Assembly: GCA_048013815.1 (NCBI GenBank)
Contig: CM106585.1
Span: 16,306,001-16,370,000 of the forward strand
DNA length: 64,000 nucleotides
Source of the DNA: Setoptus koraiensis
Taxonomy: Eukaryota; Arthropoda
Direction of reading: 5' to 3'
Below are positions 32,840-45,900 of the stretch, one piece after another. Position 1 is the first letter of the stretch. Every line of letters begins with the position of its first letter. The notes beneath the pieces were generated by a model that was given only the letters and a program-made list of their open reading frames with translations, did no database searches and was not told where the DNA came from. The position numbers and the translations under genes were made by a program.

Positions 32840-33339
32840 GCGTGTCACCGAGCTTTCAAATACCAGCTAAAAGAAGGGTCGCGGCATAGGATCCGACAGC
32901 AAAGTTGCGAAAGACTTCAATAAGGGACAACGGATACGAGAGGGAAAACGAAGAATTAAAATTCCCTATCTCAACAGGCCTGCTAATCCCAGAACTATTG
33001 CCAAGCCAGAAATACTCGGAGAGGATAAAGGTTTACACCTTGCTGAGCTCAGAGAAGAAACATTTAACTTTCCGAGAGTTTTGGCTTCACCCAGCTCGAC
33101 GATGGCCGTCAGAACCGAGCCAAGTGTCAGGGACGAACACAGTTTGAATTTCACACATAATATTTACAATGGAAAAATTAGGCAAGTGAAGGCTCCAAGG
33201 TGAAACCCGTTCCTAGGTACACCGAGCTGGCAGAAACGTTTAGACTATCAAGAATATGTATAGAAAAGAGAGACTAAATAAAAATGGAATTCGCTGCCAG
33301 ATATGATGATAAGAGCGTGTTTGAGGTTTTTCCACATTA
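32840..33339 (+). pseudogene. MRPS5 pseudogene
   Basis: Roughly 90% similar to MRPS5. The left part matches 29883-30073 and the right part 30680-30986, so about 600 bp of the parent are missing in the middle. Small indels and stop codons break the frame several times (for example the extra ACG after AGCTCG and the TGA after GCTCCAAGG). The parent is intronless here, so retrocopy and DNA duplication cannot be told apart. No poly(A) tail is seen. The right edge coincides with the stop codon of POP5 on the other strand. Confidence 0.92.
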
Positions 33340-33723
33340 CTGTTCGTTTTTTATTTTCTCACCAATGCTCTTCCGTATAAACTTTAGATGATGCCTTTTG
33401 GATTCTTTGAGACAACCACGAATGGTGCCAGAAAGGTGCAATATGTCGATGGCACAGGGATGTTGATTCATACTATTAACTAGAGGAATCGCCGCCATGA
33501 CAATACTGTGAACCCCTTTCCTTGTTGCAATAATTCCATGTCCGCTATTTTGATCGAATCTTTTCACTGAGAATGCTCTAAGTAAACAGGCTACGCCGAA
33601 ATCTCCGTACAATTGCTCCACTACATCTCGGATACTGTTACAAATGGAGCCCGGCGAAGTGCTTGCGGTTTCAGAAAGAAAACGTACACTTACGAGAACG
33701 TATCTTCGCTTAACTCTTACCAT
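33337..33723 (-). CDS. POP5: Ribonuclease P/MRP subunit POP5
   Basis: Single exon, 128 aa. It begins MVRVKRRYVLVSV like other POP5 proteins (MVRFKxRYLL) and carries the family's GDFGVACLLRAFSVKRFD block, a basic RKGVHSIVMAAIPLV segment and the LHLSGTIRGCLK motif. POP5 is a core protein of the RNase P and RNase MRP ribonucleoproteins, which process tRNA 5' ends and rRNA. It is shorter than the human protein (163 aa) because the variable C-terminal tail is brief. Its TAA stop (33339-33337) uses bases from the MRPS5 pseudogene edge, so the present terminus may have been set by that duplication. Confidence 0.9.
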   Translation of the reverse strand: MVRVKRRYVLVSVRFLSETASTSPGSICNSIRDVVEQLYGDFGVACLLRAFSVKRFDQNSGHGIIATRKGVHSIVMAAIPLVNSMNQHPCAIDILHLSGTIRGCLKESKRHHLKFIRKSIGEKIKNEQ

Positions 33724-34013
33724 AATATCTAGGTGGTGATCGTTTATTTACATGTTATTGGCGTAATATTGTCGATATGTAAGAGACACGTGCTAGCGGT
33801 TTATAATTTAAATAAAGATTCAATGTAAACAACATGCTTTCAAGTTTTCAGAAAATTCCACAAGGGGCGGCTGTCTGTAGCTTTTTCATGCAGCTCCACT
33901 ACTCGCGGTCATGCGTAATGAACCCACTCCAACCAATCAGATGAGTGTAATCTCGGAAATAATCAAACGGAAACCTCTTTGTATATCAATCACTTATATT
34001 ATCCTAAACAATC

Positions 34014-34190
34014 ATGTTCACTCCAACTAGGATTGACTTGGAGCTCAAAGAAATTGAAGAGCTCGCCAGCGCCAACAATAAGGCCTCCAGCCTGGCAAAA
34101 GATAACAATAATGGTCAAGGATCATCATCGCCGACGTCGATTGACCCTAACATGGACGCAGTTTCGTCACAACAACAAAATATTCTCTGA
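34014..34190 (+). CDS. Hypothetical 58-aa protein
   Basis: ATG at 34014 and TGA at 34188-34190. The protein is hydrophilic, begins MFTPTRIDLELKEIEELASA, is acidic/helical at first and Ser/Asn/Gln-rich later, and has no membrane segment. Support for it being a gene: an ACCAATCAG box about 80 bp upstream, AATAAA at 34227-34232 only 37 bp downstream, and a head-to-head start with POP5. I recognise no family. It could instead be one exon of something longer, or a chance frame. An overlapping alternative frame runs 33979-34206. Confidence 0.35.
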   Translation: MFTPTRIDLELKEIEELASANNKASSLAKDNNNGQGSSSPTSIDPNMDAVSSQQQNIL

Positions 34191-34279
34191 TAGAAATGCA
34201 CATTGAACATTACATGTGACAAAAATAATAAATTTTCTTCGATTATGACTCTTTAGTAAGAAAATTGCGCTTTTATTAT

Positions 34280-37064
34280 CTAGTAGAGGGGTGAATCTAG
34301 CTGAGCCCAAGATCCCCCACATACACACGAACTTATCCAGCGCTGATCCCATGATCTGGGCGTCCTGAAAGAAGACTTGATTAGAGAGACGCTATTGCAT
34401 CTGGTGCATCTCCTTATGTTACCTCGAGGATGAGCGCCGAGACTGATATGTCGCACAACATCTATCTTACGTTCGCCGTTCATTTTGACTGCTCCCTCAA
34501 CAAACTGTGGTTTCGTCCATTTTGGCACACTTGGCTCTTGATTGTACTCCAAATAAAGAGGCGATTGGTACAAAAGGGGACTAGCGACTCCAATGGGATA
34601 GAGAATCAATTCAAGGTAGGGTATCAGAATTGTATTAGCTAACTGGTTACATTCATCCAGCAGAGTTTCGTCTATTTTCTGATCTGTCTTATTTAAGCTA
34701 CTGAAATAGGCTCCTGATACTAGTTTGAATAAATTTGATATGACATCGAATTGATCGTTCAATTTGTGAATGATCGGAAGGCAAGCTTCATTGAGTAGTC
34801 CCCATATTTTGATAATGATCAATAATTCACGAATCATTTCGAGGGCACTTGAATTGAATGCTAGCCCGGCGCCTGGAAACTTGTATTTACTTTGAATTTG
34901 TTGAGGTAAAGATACCATGAGAAATATGGCCAGATCAGCGATCCATTGGTTCAACTGCTGAAGTGATTGTACCTGATTGGCCTCAACGATGAACTCTGTA
35001 CAATTCATTTTCACAATGACATTTGAGCAATCGCTGTAATCGCTCAACATGGTCTGATTCTTCAAAAATTCCGACAAGTATTCAGCTGGACTATCTCGAT
35101 GTTCAATGTCCGTGCTCTTTGATCGCAAGATTGACTTCAGAGTTGTAGATATTGAATTCAATTTTATCATTGTATGACAATCCGTTGCCTTACACAAACC
35201 GAAAACACTATTCTGGCATCTATGTAATGAAGCTCTGATCATGAGTTGACGATTGAAAAATTTGTCCTTAATGTATTTGGGCTGTTGCTCGAAATTGTGT
35301 GCAAGATTCTCGCATATAAGTCCAATACTGTTTTGCTCCACTTGAATTATTATATCCCACCAATCGTTTCCTGTGAAGAGGCAAAACTCCAAAAGGCATT
35401 GAATATAGGTTTGGTGGTCTTTTGAATCTTGACAGTCGATGAGTAAAGGCAGTTTCAATGCATGTATTTGACTCAATGAATCGATGACAAATGCGCCACA
35501 TTGATTGCAGGATAACTGAAAATCCGTCACAACCAGAGGCGATGATTTATCTCTTGAATCGCTCATCATATGCGATGATTGTTTATTCAAACTATCATTC
35601 AAAGCCATTAGTCGATCCATAAATGAACAGCTTTTAGAATCACCAGCACGTCCGCCGGGTGAGCATTTCCTGAACATGCTTGGGGCCAAGTCGAGAGGTT
35701 GAAATAGCTGTTGGAGATCATCTTTCCTCAAACAACGGACTGTATGGTCTTTATATGTGAGGAATATGAGATTCAGTTGGTACCCATTACTGAATAGGGG
35801 AAACTTGGGAGTGGTCATCGTGACAAGCTCCTGATCATTAACGTAATTGCCGTAGAATGACCAAGTGGAATGGACATAAGTTTGATTATTATTGTTATAT
35901 TCGTTTGAGCTGTCCTCGCTTAAAAGGCTTAAAATACTGGGATGTACAGGTGGTAGAGGCTTTTCTGATTCCAATGTCCACAACTCAATCAAAGATAGAT
36001 TCGTTCCGCTTACTTCGACAAAGACCTCTTTGGGAGCGCTCTTGGTGCCGAACTTGATATGACCAATGTTACTAAATCCTATTTTTTGTTCTGACGAGCT
36101 CACGTCGAGCAACTCTTTATCTTGAAGTATTTGTGCTATGAGATTAAGATAAAAACTACAAAAATTTTGGCACGTAAGAGTGAGACGTGTTGTTGTAGGT
36201 GTCGACGACTCAACATCATCCAGGCAAACGTTTTTGAGTTTTAAATTGATGAGATAGAATGAGATCATGGAGTTTATGTGTCCGGCGGTAGTAGCCACCA
36301 AGAAACCTCCGTTCTTTTGATATGCAACATCAGCAACTCTAATCTTGGAGCGAGATCCATCAAGACAATCAGTGTCCATCAGTATGGATCCGTCTGCTAG
36401 CAGTGTGATACAGCAAACGAGTCCTGTCTGAGTTAATAATATGCATCCCTCAGCAGCTTTGCTGCCGAACAATTTGACTGAGGCGCCGAAATTTGTTTGT
36501 TGGAATTTATCCCCATAGTTGCCGTCGTTCAAATTGGAAACTTTCTCTAAATTGATACAAGTGGATATGCCATGATGATACCACAGACCGTTCAGGAAAA
36601 CTTCGCCGGGAAATTTCTTGATATAATGAGGTTTCCAATCACTGATGAGATAGTCTACACTTGTGAATATGGTTACAGTGCCCGCGGTGGTGCAAGCCAA
36701 TAATTTTTTGCTCGTTGGATCCCATTCCAAGACTGTGATATCGTAATCAGATTCTGCTATCAGATAGGGCTGATAAGGTGTATTGACATCGGCGATATAA
36801 ATATGGTAGGCTACTGTCCTGGGTTCGGTGTGACTCAAGCAAAATGAACTAGTAAAAGCCACTAGTCCCCTCGTAGATACACTCAGTAGCCTTCGTCCTT
36901 TCACAGTCCTGCAATATGATAAAGTTGTGTAGATGGTATAAATTAATGTTTGCACCAAAGCAGACACAAATGTAGAATCACGAATAATTATTGAGAACTC
37001 ACCAGTCGGAATAGCAATTATCACCAGATATTTGGGGCCTATGAACGCTGTAAACAATGTCCAT
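34280..37064 (-). CDS. MED16: Mediator complex subunit 16
   Basis: Two exons: 37064-37003 (MDIVYSVHRPQISGDNCYSD) and 36908-34280, separated by a 94-bp intron (ACTG|GTGAGT to ATTGCAG|GAC). Only this start and phase give a continuous 896-aa protein; a downstream ATG in another frame would run into the intron. MED16 belongs to the Mediator tail, linking transcription factors to RNA polymerase II. The N-terminal half has beta-propeller-like repeats (VLEWDPTSKKLLACTTAG). The end carries the diagnostic RRCTRCNSVSLIKSSFRT and DQRWISSCVCGGSW, a Cys-rich probable zinc site. TTTATT at 34272-34277 gives a minus-strand AATAAA overlapping the stop region, so the 3' UTR must be very short. Confidence 0.93.
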
Positions 37065-37533
37065 TGTCGCTAAATCCTTGAAGCTAAATCCTAGCGATCT
37101 TTCTGTTGTTGCTAATAGACTAACTAATGGATGATGAAAAAGATATCTAAATGACTCAAACCATGCCCCACAGTTGGCGATTCATCGATACCGAAATGGA
37201 AATGGTAAAAAAATGTCGACTTGTAGAATATTCATCACCGGCAACTATGGTGCACTGTTTCACTGTAATGGTATGGCTGCATCTGCCTCAGCTGAACATC
37301 TCCCGTCCCCCTACAGTGCAAATCTGTAACTATACAATGATTAACTACTGCATAATCGATATCTCAGGCCTTCAAAATCGCGGTTGTCAAATGGGAGGTT
37401 TTGTTGGATACTTTTGTAGACAGAAGCACTTTTTTGTTGTAGTATTTTGTTACAAATAAAATATATATATCAAATACAGCAGCTATTTATTTGCTATATA
37501 ATTATCACAATCTTACGTTTACGCAAAGAAAAA
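37065..37533. other. Intergenic region, MED16 to UVSSA
   Basis: 469 bp holding the MED16 promoter (no TATA box seen) and the UVSSA 3' flank with a minus-strand AATAAA at 37491-37486. A 102-codon plus-strand frame here has no support. Confidence 0.6.
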
Positions 37534-39195
37534 CTAAGAGGAAGAAATCTTTTTCATTCTCTTCTGCAGCCTTTGTTGTGGTGTCAGATCGCAAGTTTTA
37601 GTATTCTCCAACTTGTTGTTTCTTCTTAATTGTTGACTAGTTGATATCTTCTTGTTCGCAGGCATTGTCAAATCGATGCCAGTTGCAACCTTGATTTCTT
37701 CCAACAATGTGGGATCCTGCCACTCTGGAACTCCACCTCTTTTGAGCTCCTTGATCTTCTCCTCTCTGATGCGGTCTTCCTCTTTAACCGGTACACCCAT
37801 ACAATCACGTTCGACTATAGTTCCGTGGAATGGACACTTGATCTTGTCTTTTCTCGGACACAGTTTACCATTGGGCAACAATGCGTTACATTGTTTAGCT
37901 TTAGTAGATTGTTCGCCTGACGTTGACGGACCGAAAATGTCAGAGTCATCTTTGATTATGCGTACAGTAGGATCAGGAGAGTCCACAGCTGGTTCCAAGC
38001 CATAATCTGATAAAAGATGTTTAGGGATGTACGACTCAAGGTCCTCTTTAGGTTGAACTTCTTCAAATTGATCCGAATCCTCCCCAGAACTGTCGTTATC
38101 CAGCGTGGAAACTTTTTTGGCCTTGGCATCTTTCGAATTCTCAACTATGTCATTCATGGAAACAATCTCTAGTTCGCTCATCTTTATGATGGAATTCATA
38201 GCTCTATGCTTGAGTTTGATCGCTCGCTTCAGCTCCTCAGAGCAAACTTCAGTCTTTCTTGATAATGTCTTTATAATAGTGTTTAATTGATCCAATTTCG
38301 TTTTTGTTAATTGTCGCCTAAACTCTTTGAGCTGTTCTATGATATCTTTGTTCGCGTCCTCTTTCGCAATAGCAACGTAACGACTGAAATGAACTTGAAT
38401 AGTCTGGTTGCCCGATGCAATCATTCCATGTTCTTGAAATTGATCACAAGTCTGCTCTAATTGATCGTTTTGTGTATGTTCTTTTGTAGCACATCCATCA
38501 GTTTCTAAATCAAAAATGCGATCGCTAACATCAACAGATGGCATTATTATGTCAAGCAATGACTCTATTTGTACAATTAGCTCCTCCATATCCGGATACA
38601 TTTGGTCCAGATCCTTGATTTTTCTCTCTATCAATTTAACAACTTGTCTATCACGCTGTTCCTGCATCCTAACCCTGTGCAACAAATCTTCATGATTGTT
38701 GACACGGAATTGACCAAAATCAACTATGTTGTGCTCTCTTAGGTAGCGATAAGCATAACGAAGTTTTTCATACCCAGTCGAATAATCAGCATGCCATCTG
38801 TAGATATATTTCGCTGTAATTTCCAAGAGGATGCTGGCATACTTCTTTGGTGGAGGTAGCTTGACTTGAGTTTGCCTGTCTTGCGTCACTTGTATGGTGA
38901 GCTCGAGAAAAGTGTCGAAATCATTCAGCAACAAAGTTCGGAATTTATGAGTTTTCCTAAATAAATAATCAATCAATTGTACGGTGGACACACGAACCTG
39001 TGAGTGTGGCTTCTTTAAATAATGCATGCAATTTTGATAGGCAAGCTGAACCAAAACATCTCCGCCTTCTTTACAAATTTGTTTCAACTCCTTAATATTG
39101 ATTCCATTAAGTTTAGGTTCGCCCGATGTTGCTAGTTTTCGTACTATTGATTTCAGCCGAGTCTCAGCATCTTTTGTAGGGGTCCAAGTGCTCAT
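37534..39195 (-). CDS. UVSSA: UV-stimulated scaffold protein A (transcription-coupled repair)
   Basis: Single exon, 553 aa (human 709). UVSSA brings USP7 and TFIIH to RNA polymerase II stalled at DNA lesions. Residues 1-150 form the helical VHS/ENTH-like domain (ELKQICKEGGDVLVQLAYQ, LMKKPHSQVR-like: here YLKKPHSQVRVSTVQLIDYL). A coiled region covers about 160-330, then an acidic linker with DSSGEDSDQFEEVQP, which may serve TFIIH p62 binding. The C-terminal DUF2043 domain begins at about 430 with CNALLPNGKLCPRKDKIKC, CPFHG and DCMGVPV, a probable zinc knuckle. It faces SZT2 head-to-head across 740 bp. Confidence 0.93.
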   Translation of the reverse strand: MSTWTPTKDAETRLKSIVRKLATSGEPKLNGINIKELKQICKEGGDVLVQLAYQNCMHYLKKPHSQVRVSTVQLIDYLFRKTHKFRTLLLNDFDTFLELTIQVTQDRQTQVKLPPPKKYASILLEITAKYIYRWHADYSTGYEKLRYAYRYLREHNIVDFGQFRVNNHEDLLHRVRMQEQRDRQVVKLIERKIKDLDQMYPDMEELIVQIESLLDIIMPSVDVSDRIFDLETDGCATKEHTQNDQLEQTCDQFQEHGMIASGNQTIQVHFSRYVAIAKEDANKDIIEQLKEFRRQLTKTKLDQLNTIIKTLSRKTEVCSEELKRAIKLKHRAMNSIIKMSELEIVSMNDIVENSKDAKAKKVSTLDNDSSGEDSDQFEEVQPKEDLESYIPKHLLSDYGLEPAVDSPDPTVRIIKDDSDIFGPSTSGEQSTKAKQCNALLPNGKLCPRKDKIKCPFHGTIVERDCMGVPVKEEDRIREEKIKELKRGGVPEWQDPTLLEEIKVATGIDLTMPANKKISTSQQLRRNNKLENTKTCDLTPQQRLQKRMKKISSS

Positions 39196-39935
39196 TTCGA
39201 TTCTGCAATTATACTGTTTTAATTCGAAGAAAGAATGCGAATATTGTATATCTGTGGACTACTTCGTTTTCCTTCTTTGAACGGGATATGTCAATCTTCC
39301 CACATAAGGTTATACTTACAAAATAATCTAATGTCTTATCATTGAATCATGAGTAGAGTTGATGATTTTTATTTCCACTGGTCATCCAAACAAGCTGGCG
39401 ATTTCACCAAATATCTACAATCATTTTCACGTTGTCATTGTAAGCCTAGCTTTTCAATTAGTTCTAGTAGAAGAATAATCCTGTCGGATAAAATTTATTT
39501 AGTCCCATGCATACTATAGAAATTCGCCAATGAAACGCCTCGCTTCTACTCTGCTTATATTCTGCTCAAAAGAATGACTACGGCACCACATGATCAATTC
39601 TACACTGGTTGCGTTTATCGCAGATCAGCTGTAGCGCTTATTGTTTTGTTTGACTTGCGGTCCCGAGAATGATGAGTTCCAGTCACTTTTCAACTATCAA
39701 AAAAATATTGTCGATGACTTCTCCATTCTCACAGAGCCTGGGTAATCTAACAGGACAGACAAGATTTGTCATTGTTGTTATCACACAACATTCGTTAACT
39801 CTAGTCTAATCAAAAGTATCCAAGATAAAACATAACCGATATGTTTTGCAAAATTTCATCAAGAAGTTGAACTGACTAGATGAAGGACCAGACACGCACA
39901 TCTATACAGAAACTAGAAGAAATATACAATATTCC
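39196..39935. other. Divergent promoter region, UVSSA / SZT2
   Basis: 740 bp, AT-rich, no recognisable coding sequence, repeats or TATA box. It probably carries both promoters and the SZT2 leader. Confidence 0.55.
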
Positions 39936-42900
39936 ATGATGAATTTATTACCCCGTCCACCATCTTCGACCAACATACAACAAAGTGTTTATGAGGCAAC
40001 TTGCCTGTTCGCTTTGATGACCGATGAGCATTCTGTATCGCGAAGGAAACGGGCACTCTGGTACTTAAGTCTCCTAAACAGAACTATTGAATTACCAACA
40101 AACGAGACAAATGATATAAACAGTGATATTAAACTAATTTCTGTGTCAAGCAATGGACAAAATAATTCCAATTTAACTACAAGCGGCAACCTGACACCAA
40201 CCAACTCCAGCCAATCCATTAGTGCCACATTATTGCTCCAAGATGACCAGACTGTCAGTGCTAGTGCATTGGGTAGCAATATAAAGAATCCGGCTTATCA
40301 TATCAGCACGAATACTCGAGCACTATTTCTAGCTTCAAGGCTTGCCACCTTGTTTGTACTGGACATAAGTCCGTCTGTGATTTCTGTTGACCCTCACAGC
40401 AATTGTGTTTTGTTGGACGCCATGTTTGAGACATTTAAAAAGAGTGTCCTGTTGCTAATACAACCTTACCATGTTTCTTCTGAAAATGATGGCAACAATA
40501 TATTGACTCCCGATGTTCACATATCAGTTATAACTTACAGTCCTCTTTTGTTTACGAAGTCTAATCAAGTTTTGTGTCAGAATCGCGGAATTAATTCATA
40601 CAACGTTGAACAATTCTTTGTAGAAGTTTGGCTAGGATTGGAGAGAGCCGCGCAAGAAATTCACGAACTCATTTCAACTATGACGCATAACAATAATCAA
40701 AATAATGCAACTCTCATACCGAACGAAGAACCTTTTCTGGATTCATGCACTTTTAACTACCCCGTTGTGACCGATAGTAGCAATCAAACTGACATGATGA
40801 GACAATCTGAGCAAGTTATCGAGGACATTTTCAATTTAGGGTTGATCTCTCTGCAATTGATGCCAGAATTGTCCAAATTGTCCATGATTATTATTACAGA
40901 TGGCCTTTTTGCCGCCACCAATGATCTCAGTGATTTTCGCCAAGAGGGCATTTCATGCTCTTTTATTTCATTAGGGTGCAATGAATCGTCGCCGGATTCT
41001 AGTTTCGGGTACATGCCCTATGTAGATTTTATGCAGTTTGTGGCAAAAACTACTTCCGGCGTATTTTACAAGCACGATCAATTGATTAACTGTCAACCTA
41101 AACTGACGGCAAAACACAGTCCACATTTGCTAGAGAATCCTTTATTTCCGTTATTCTGCTATTCTCTCTATGGTGGAAATCAATATCTTCTACAAGACGA
41201 CACATTTCTTATTGATGTACTCAACAATCATCATTCGATTCCTTACTTTCCCTCAACGAGATCCCAAACGCCACTAGACAGTCACAACAAGATCGACGAG
41301 ACTGCATCCAAATATTTCAAAATGGATCAACCGTCTCTGCGTATGCACAGTTTATCAAGCAAAAGCGAACAACGAAGTTTGCGACAATCTCTTACCAACG
41401 GTCTGTTCGGTAGTTCCAGTGCAAATTCTGTATCCCTAAAGATGCCTCAATTTCATGATTGGAGAACATGCAAACAACTAGATAGAAGTCTTGAAGCTGA
41501 ATTTGAGCAAGTTTTATCTTGTAGGCTTCACGAAGGTTATGTTATAAGCAACATTAGCTTTAAAAGGAAAGAGACTAATCAGATATGTATAGTTTTAGTT
41601 TTGCCTTGGAAGCATAACATGGATATAGAATACGACATAACTTCTTCGTTTTGGTTTGGTTCCCGCGTAACAAATGCTCAAGGTCGGAGTTTTGTAGGTC
41701 AGTCTACCCAATCGAATGATCCCGATATTCCTAATGGTAAACCTACGTTTGGAGAACCTAGGTGTGAGGTTATCGTCCATGGAAGTTATAGTTTTTTGCA
41801 CAATTTGTATTGTGGTGATAATCGAGTTAGAAGAAAATGCGAATTTAGAGAATTAGCATATCAGCAATTCAGACAACTTTTCAGGAATATATTAATATCA
41901 CACGAAAGACTGCAATATTTATACAAGTTTTATAGAGAGCCATCATTATCTAAAGTACCTACTTTCTTGATTCATGGTAACTCATTGCTATACGAGCAGC
42001 CTCATACAAACAAACTCACGTCAACTATTGAGAGTGCTGATGATGAATCCAGAGCTTCTGAATTCCAACAGTATTGGCAAGACATATCGTGTCTTGACAT
42101 AGTCTCGTGGAAAAATTACATGCATGTTCATGATATAAGGCTAGTTCTCGAACATGATCAACCCAAACAAAAATATCTACACCATCCAAATGTCAATGGT
42201 AGATACACTCATGTACAATGTCGCAGAGCTTTTAGTGTGGTTTCTAACTTCATAAAAAACTATGCATCATTCTCACTGTTGGAAGATAAGACCTATATCA
42301 AAATATTGCAACAAAATCCCACCAATGACGCTAACGAATCAACATCCACCAGCTATAGTTTCGATAAGGGTTTTATTACTATAAGAATAACCAAACAATT
42401 GCCTATACTAATTGTTCATTTACTTTTCACGAATGGCACAAATGACGTGCTGCGTTTCGAAACCGTAAAGTACCTTGAAGAAAATCTGAGCAATTGCAGA
42501 ATACGTAATTCAAAATCAACTCTTGTACCCTTCAAAGATGGTATACTGTCAGGAAAAACATTGCGACCGTCTTCAAATGAGTCTGCCTGTTACACAATCA
42601 GCTCACCTATTGAGTACATGCTTAAGAGATACAATCGCAACTTTGTCAATGACTATTTGCTTTATAATTGGGCCTATGGTCTGCCCGGTTTCTATCAACA
42701 TCATAATGTTCCATTCAACATTCTCAGGCAACAGTTATCAACAGCTAACAATCAAGCAAATTCCACATCGCAAAACCACCCAAAAACTGCTTTGTCCGAC
42801 GTTACGAGCACAATTAAGACCGAATCTATGACAACTTTAACCAATGCCAGCGATCAACTTTCGGAGAAATACTTATACGGATTGAGACTGATTAGAACGA

Positions 42901-45900
42901 TTAGCGGATTGCCTCATCGATTGGTGCCGTTATTGGCCTCTACAATCTTATCCAAGATTCTCTCTACATTGGTTAATATTAGAATAAAACAAGGATTCCA
43001 TATAGCTTTCAATGATTCAGGTATAATGAATTTATTAGTCGAACTCAAAATGATTGATCCCACCAATGAAAAGTTTAAATCCACTTGCTTAGCACAATAC
43101 GTAATATTCCCACCGATCATTAGCAGCAACAGTCAGTCTTTGAGTGCAAATATCAACTTGGGCAACCTCAGTGGATCACTAACAAACGCCAATTGCCAAA
43201 CTACTAATGGTTATAGCGATACACAGAGTATACTATCGACATTCGATGATCTCATGCATGAAAATAGGGCTGATTTTCATGACGTATCTTGTCCAACTAA
43301 CGAGGTACTCGCTGAATTCAAATTGATCTCGGAATACTGGATTGAACCTCAATATGGTCTGTCATCTGCTTCAAACAATTATCACACCTCATTGTCTGAT
43401 CTAAGATATTTTGAATTCTCCGAGAGATTATACAAATCAGAGATGGACATAGTAGACTGTTTACTTACTCATGAGTTCCTTCATCTATTGTGCGACCGAT
43501 CACCACAGTTCTCTACTCTAGATAGATGTTTATTGCAGGACTTACCTCAGACTAGTAGTCCGATATATGCCGGAACTAATAAGAGCTCATCAAATCATTT
43601 AGATAGCCTGATGAATTCATCTATGACAAATAGCCAGCAATTGAGAGGTTCATTAAGTTCCTCTTTGATGGATATTTCATATAAGTTCTCAGTTGTAAAT
43701 TTTCTTAGGTACTGCCAACAAACCAGTGTGAGTTTAGTTATGTTCAAGAACAGCTCGACGATTTCTGAAACCGCATTTATCACCGCAAATCAAATGCCTA
43801 GCTCTGCGCCGAATCAATCATCCAGACTGATACGGGCTTATACAACAGCTTCTGTTGCCCGAGATAGAAAGATGTCGTTCGAGTCCAGCGAAGAGGCAGG
43901 TGTATCAACTCGTGGTGCAAATCAATCAGGCAAGGCAAGGCCTCATAGATCGTCATATCAACAAGATTATAAGTCTCAAGCCAACAACAATTCTGTCAAT
44001 AATCTCTCCATGTATTATCACGCTACTCTTGACCAATTATTTTTCGACTTGCTTGGTAAGGCCTTCAAACAATATCATGACAAAGAATTTGAGTTGACCC
44101 CGTCGGATAGCTATGGATTGCCAGCATATTTATTGTCGCGTTTGATAAATTTCGATTTGAACAATGTGACCACTGATGATTACAAGATATCTAATCCTCC
44201 TCGTTGGAAATGTTACATAAAGAAAACTGTACAAGGCAATCTGATACTAACTATCATGCCGTCCAGCACAGAGGATATACAAAGATGGTCTTCAATAGTT
44301 GAGTCTTGTCATTTGTCGTCTGATGAAAACGGTCAAGAAGACGGTTCTTTCGTGCGAATCAGTATTAATGATAACAGACAAATATGTCCAATTATAATTT
44401 ATAGATGCTCAACAGCGATGCTCAGCGATAAAATTTTCTCGGACCTGAGCTACAACGACTCGGCTGAGAAACAGAGTACAGATTTGCCGACCCCACAGAA
44501 AGACACTGAATTGCACTTCGGACGACCATGCAAATACCTGGGTACTGAGAGGAAAAATAACGATGAGTTGGGTGATAGTGAGCTTTTATTCGGACCGAGT
44601 GAAAGTAGTTTGACAGCTGACGAAGATACGACTGGTGAAGTGGTCAACTTTCGAGCCTATATCAAAAAGATAAGAAGTATTATATTGAAGTCGCGCTTGA
44701 ACTCTCTCAACGATGCTTACACTAGACGTCTGTTTATAGATCAACAAGATCTAGTTTATTATGTGAATAATACTGAGTTTGACTTACAACGCAAATGCAT
44801 TGGATTCACACAATTGAAATCTGTAACTGATTTCATAAAATCTTTTGAAGATTTCATGTCAACTTTACCGAAAGAACTGGATCGCCCATCAAACCCAATG
44901 CTCAATAGTATCTTGTTGCAAAAATGTGGTCTATTTTTGAATCAGCCCATCACAAGGTTGAATCAGGCAAACCCTTTGTTGAAACAGATAAACGATCAAA
45001 AGTTGTTGCATCTAATCAAGAGCAATTATACTATTGATTTGCCCTTTTTAGACGAGGCCATGCTGACTGGTGGTGGCACAAATCTATTGATGAGTGTTAC
45101 TTCTAACAGAACAAACGCTTCCAGATCGTCCAAGAATAATAGCAACAATTTCATGTCAAACACAGCAACATCCAATACAATTCACGTGGGAAGTTTGGGA
45201 GCCGTTTCATCGTCTAAACAAGGCCCACAAAGTGGCTCCAATACTAACAGATGTAGCTCAATTGGAAATTCTCCCGTCACTGCAACTGGAGCTCTATCGA
45301 TGAATGCGCACATGGCTCATAGTCATAATTCATCTTCGTTTTCCTCGCCTGAACTACTTAATCATAATGGTCACAGATACATTGGAAATAACAGTCAAAT
45401 ACTTGAAGCGTTTCGTGGTATAAAGCCGTGTCGTTTGGCTGATCTACCTAAAGCTGCTGATTGCGAAGATATGGTTGCAAGGCACGAAGCTCATCTTAGA
45501 GAGGTTCTGAGAATAGGCAAAGAAAGGGACGAGGCCAATGAATTTTGGGGAGTTTTAAATGCAAGCCCGGCTTCAGTCACCGGAGGGCTATCCCATAGTA
45601 GCATAGATAGAGCTTTACGACATGTAGACAGCCTTGGGCGATTGGAGCATTTCTGTTTGACGCCATTATTGTTTAGTCCAAGCTGGCGATCTAAATTGGC
45701 GCCGGTACGCGATCACACATTGGAGAAAGTTGCCTTGCATCAAGATCAGAAACAAACAAACAATGAGACAGTAAACCAGTTGCAACAGCAGCAACAACAA
45801 CAGAACCAATCGTCGTCTGGCCAGATCAACGCCTCTGATGATGCCTGGCACCAGACTGTTTGCAACAATTACATCCAGGAATATGTACAATATTTGCAAA

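Noticed and set aside
36909-37057. MED16 start at the ATG of MFTAFIGPKYL
   Set aside because: That frame reads through a 94-bp GT-AG intron and loses the conserved MDIVYS start. The ATG at 37064 with splicing gives the correct phase.
37151-37459. 102-codon plus-strand frame between MED16 and UVSSA
   Set aside because: Composition is non-coding, no family resemblance, and it covers the MED16 promoter and UVSSA 3' flank.
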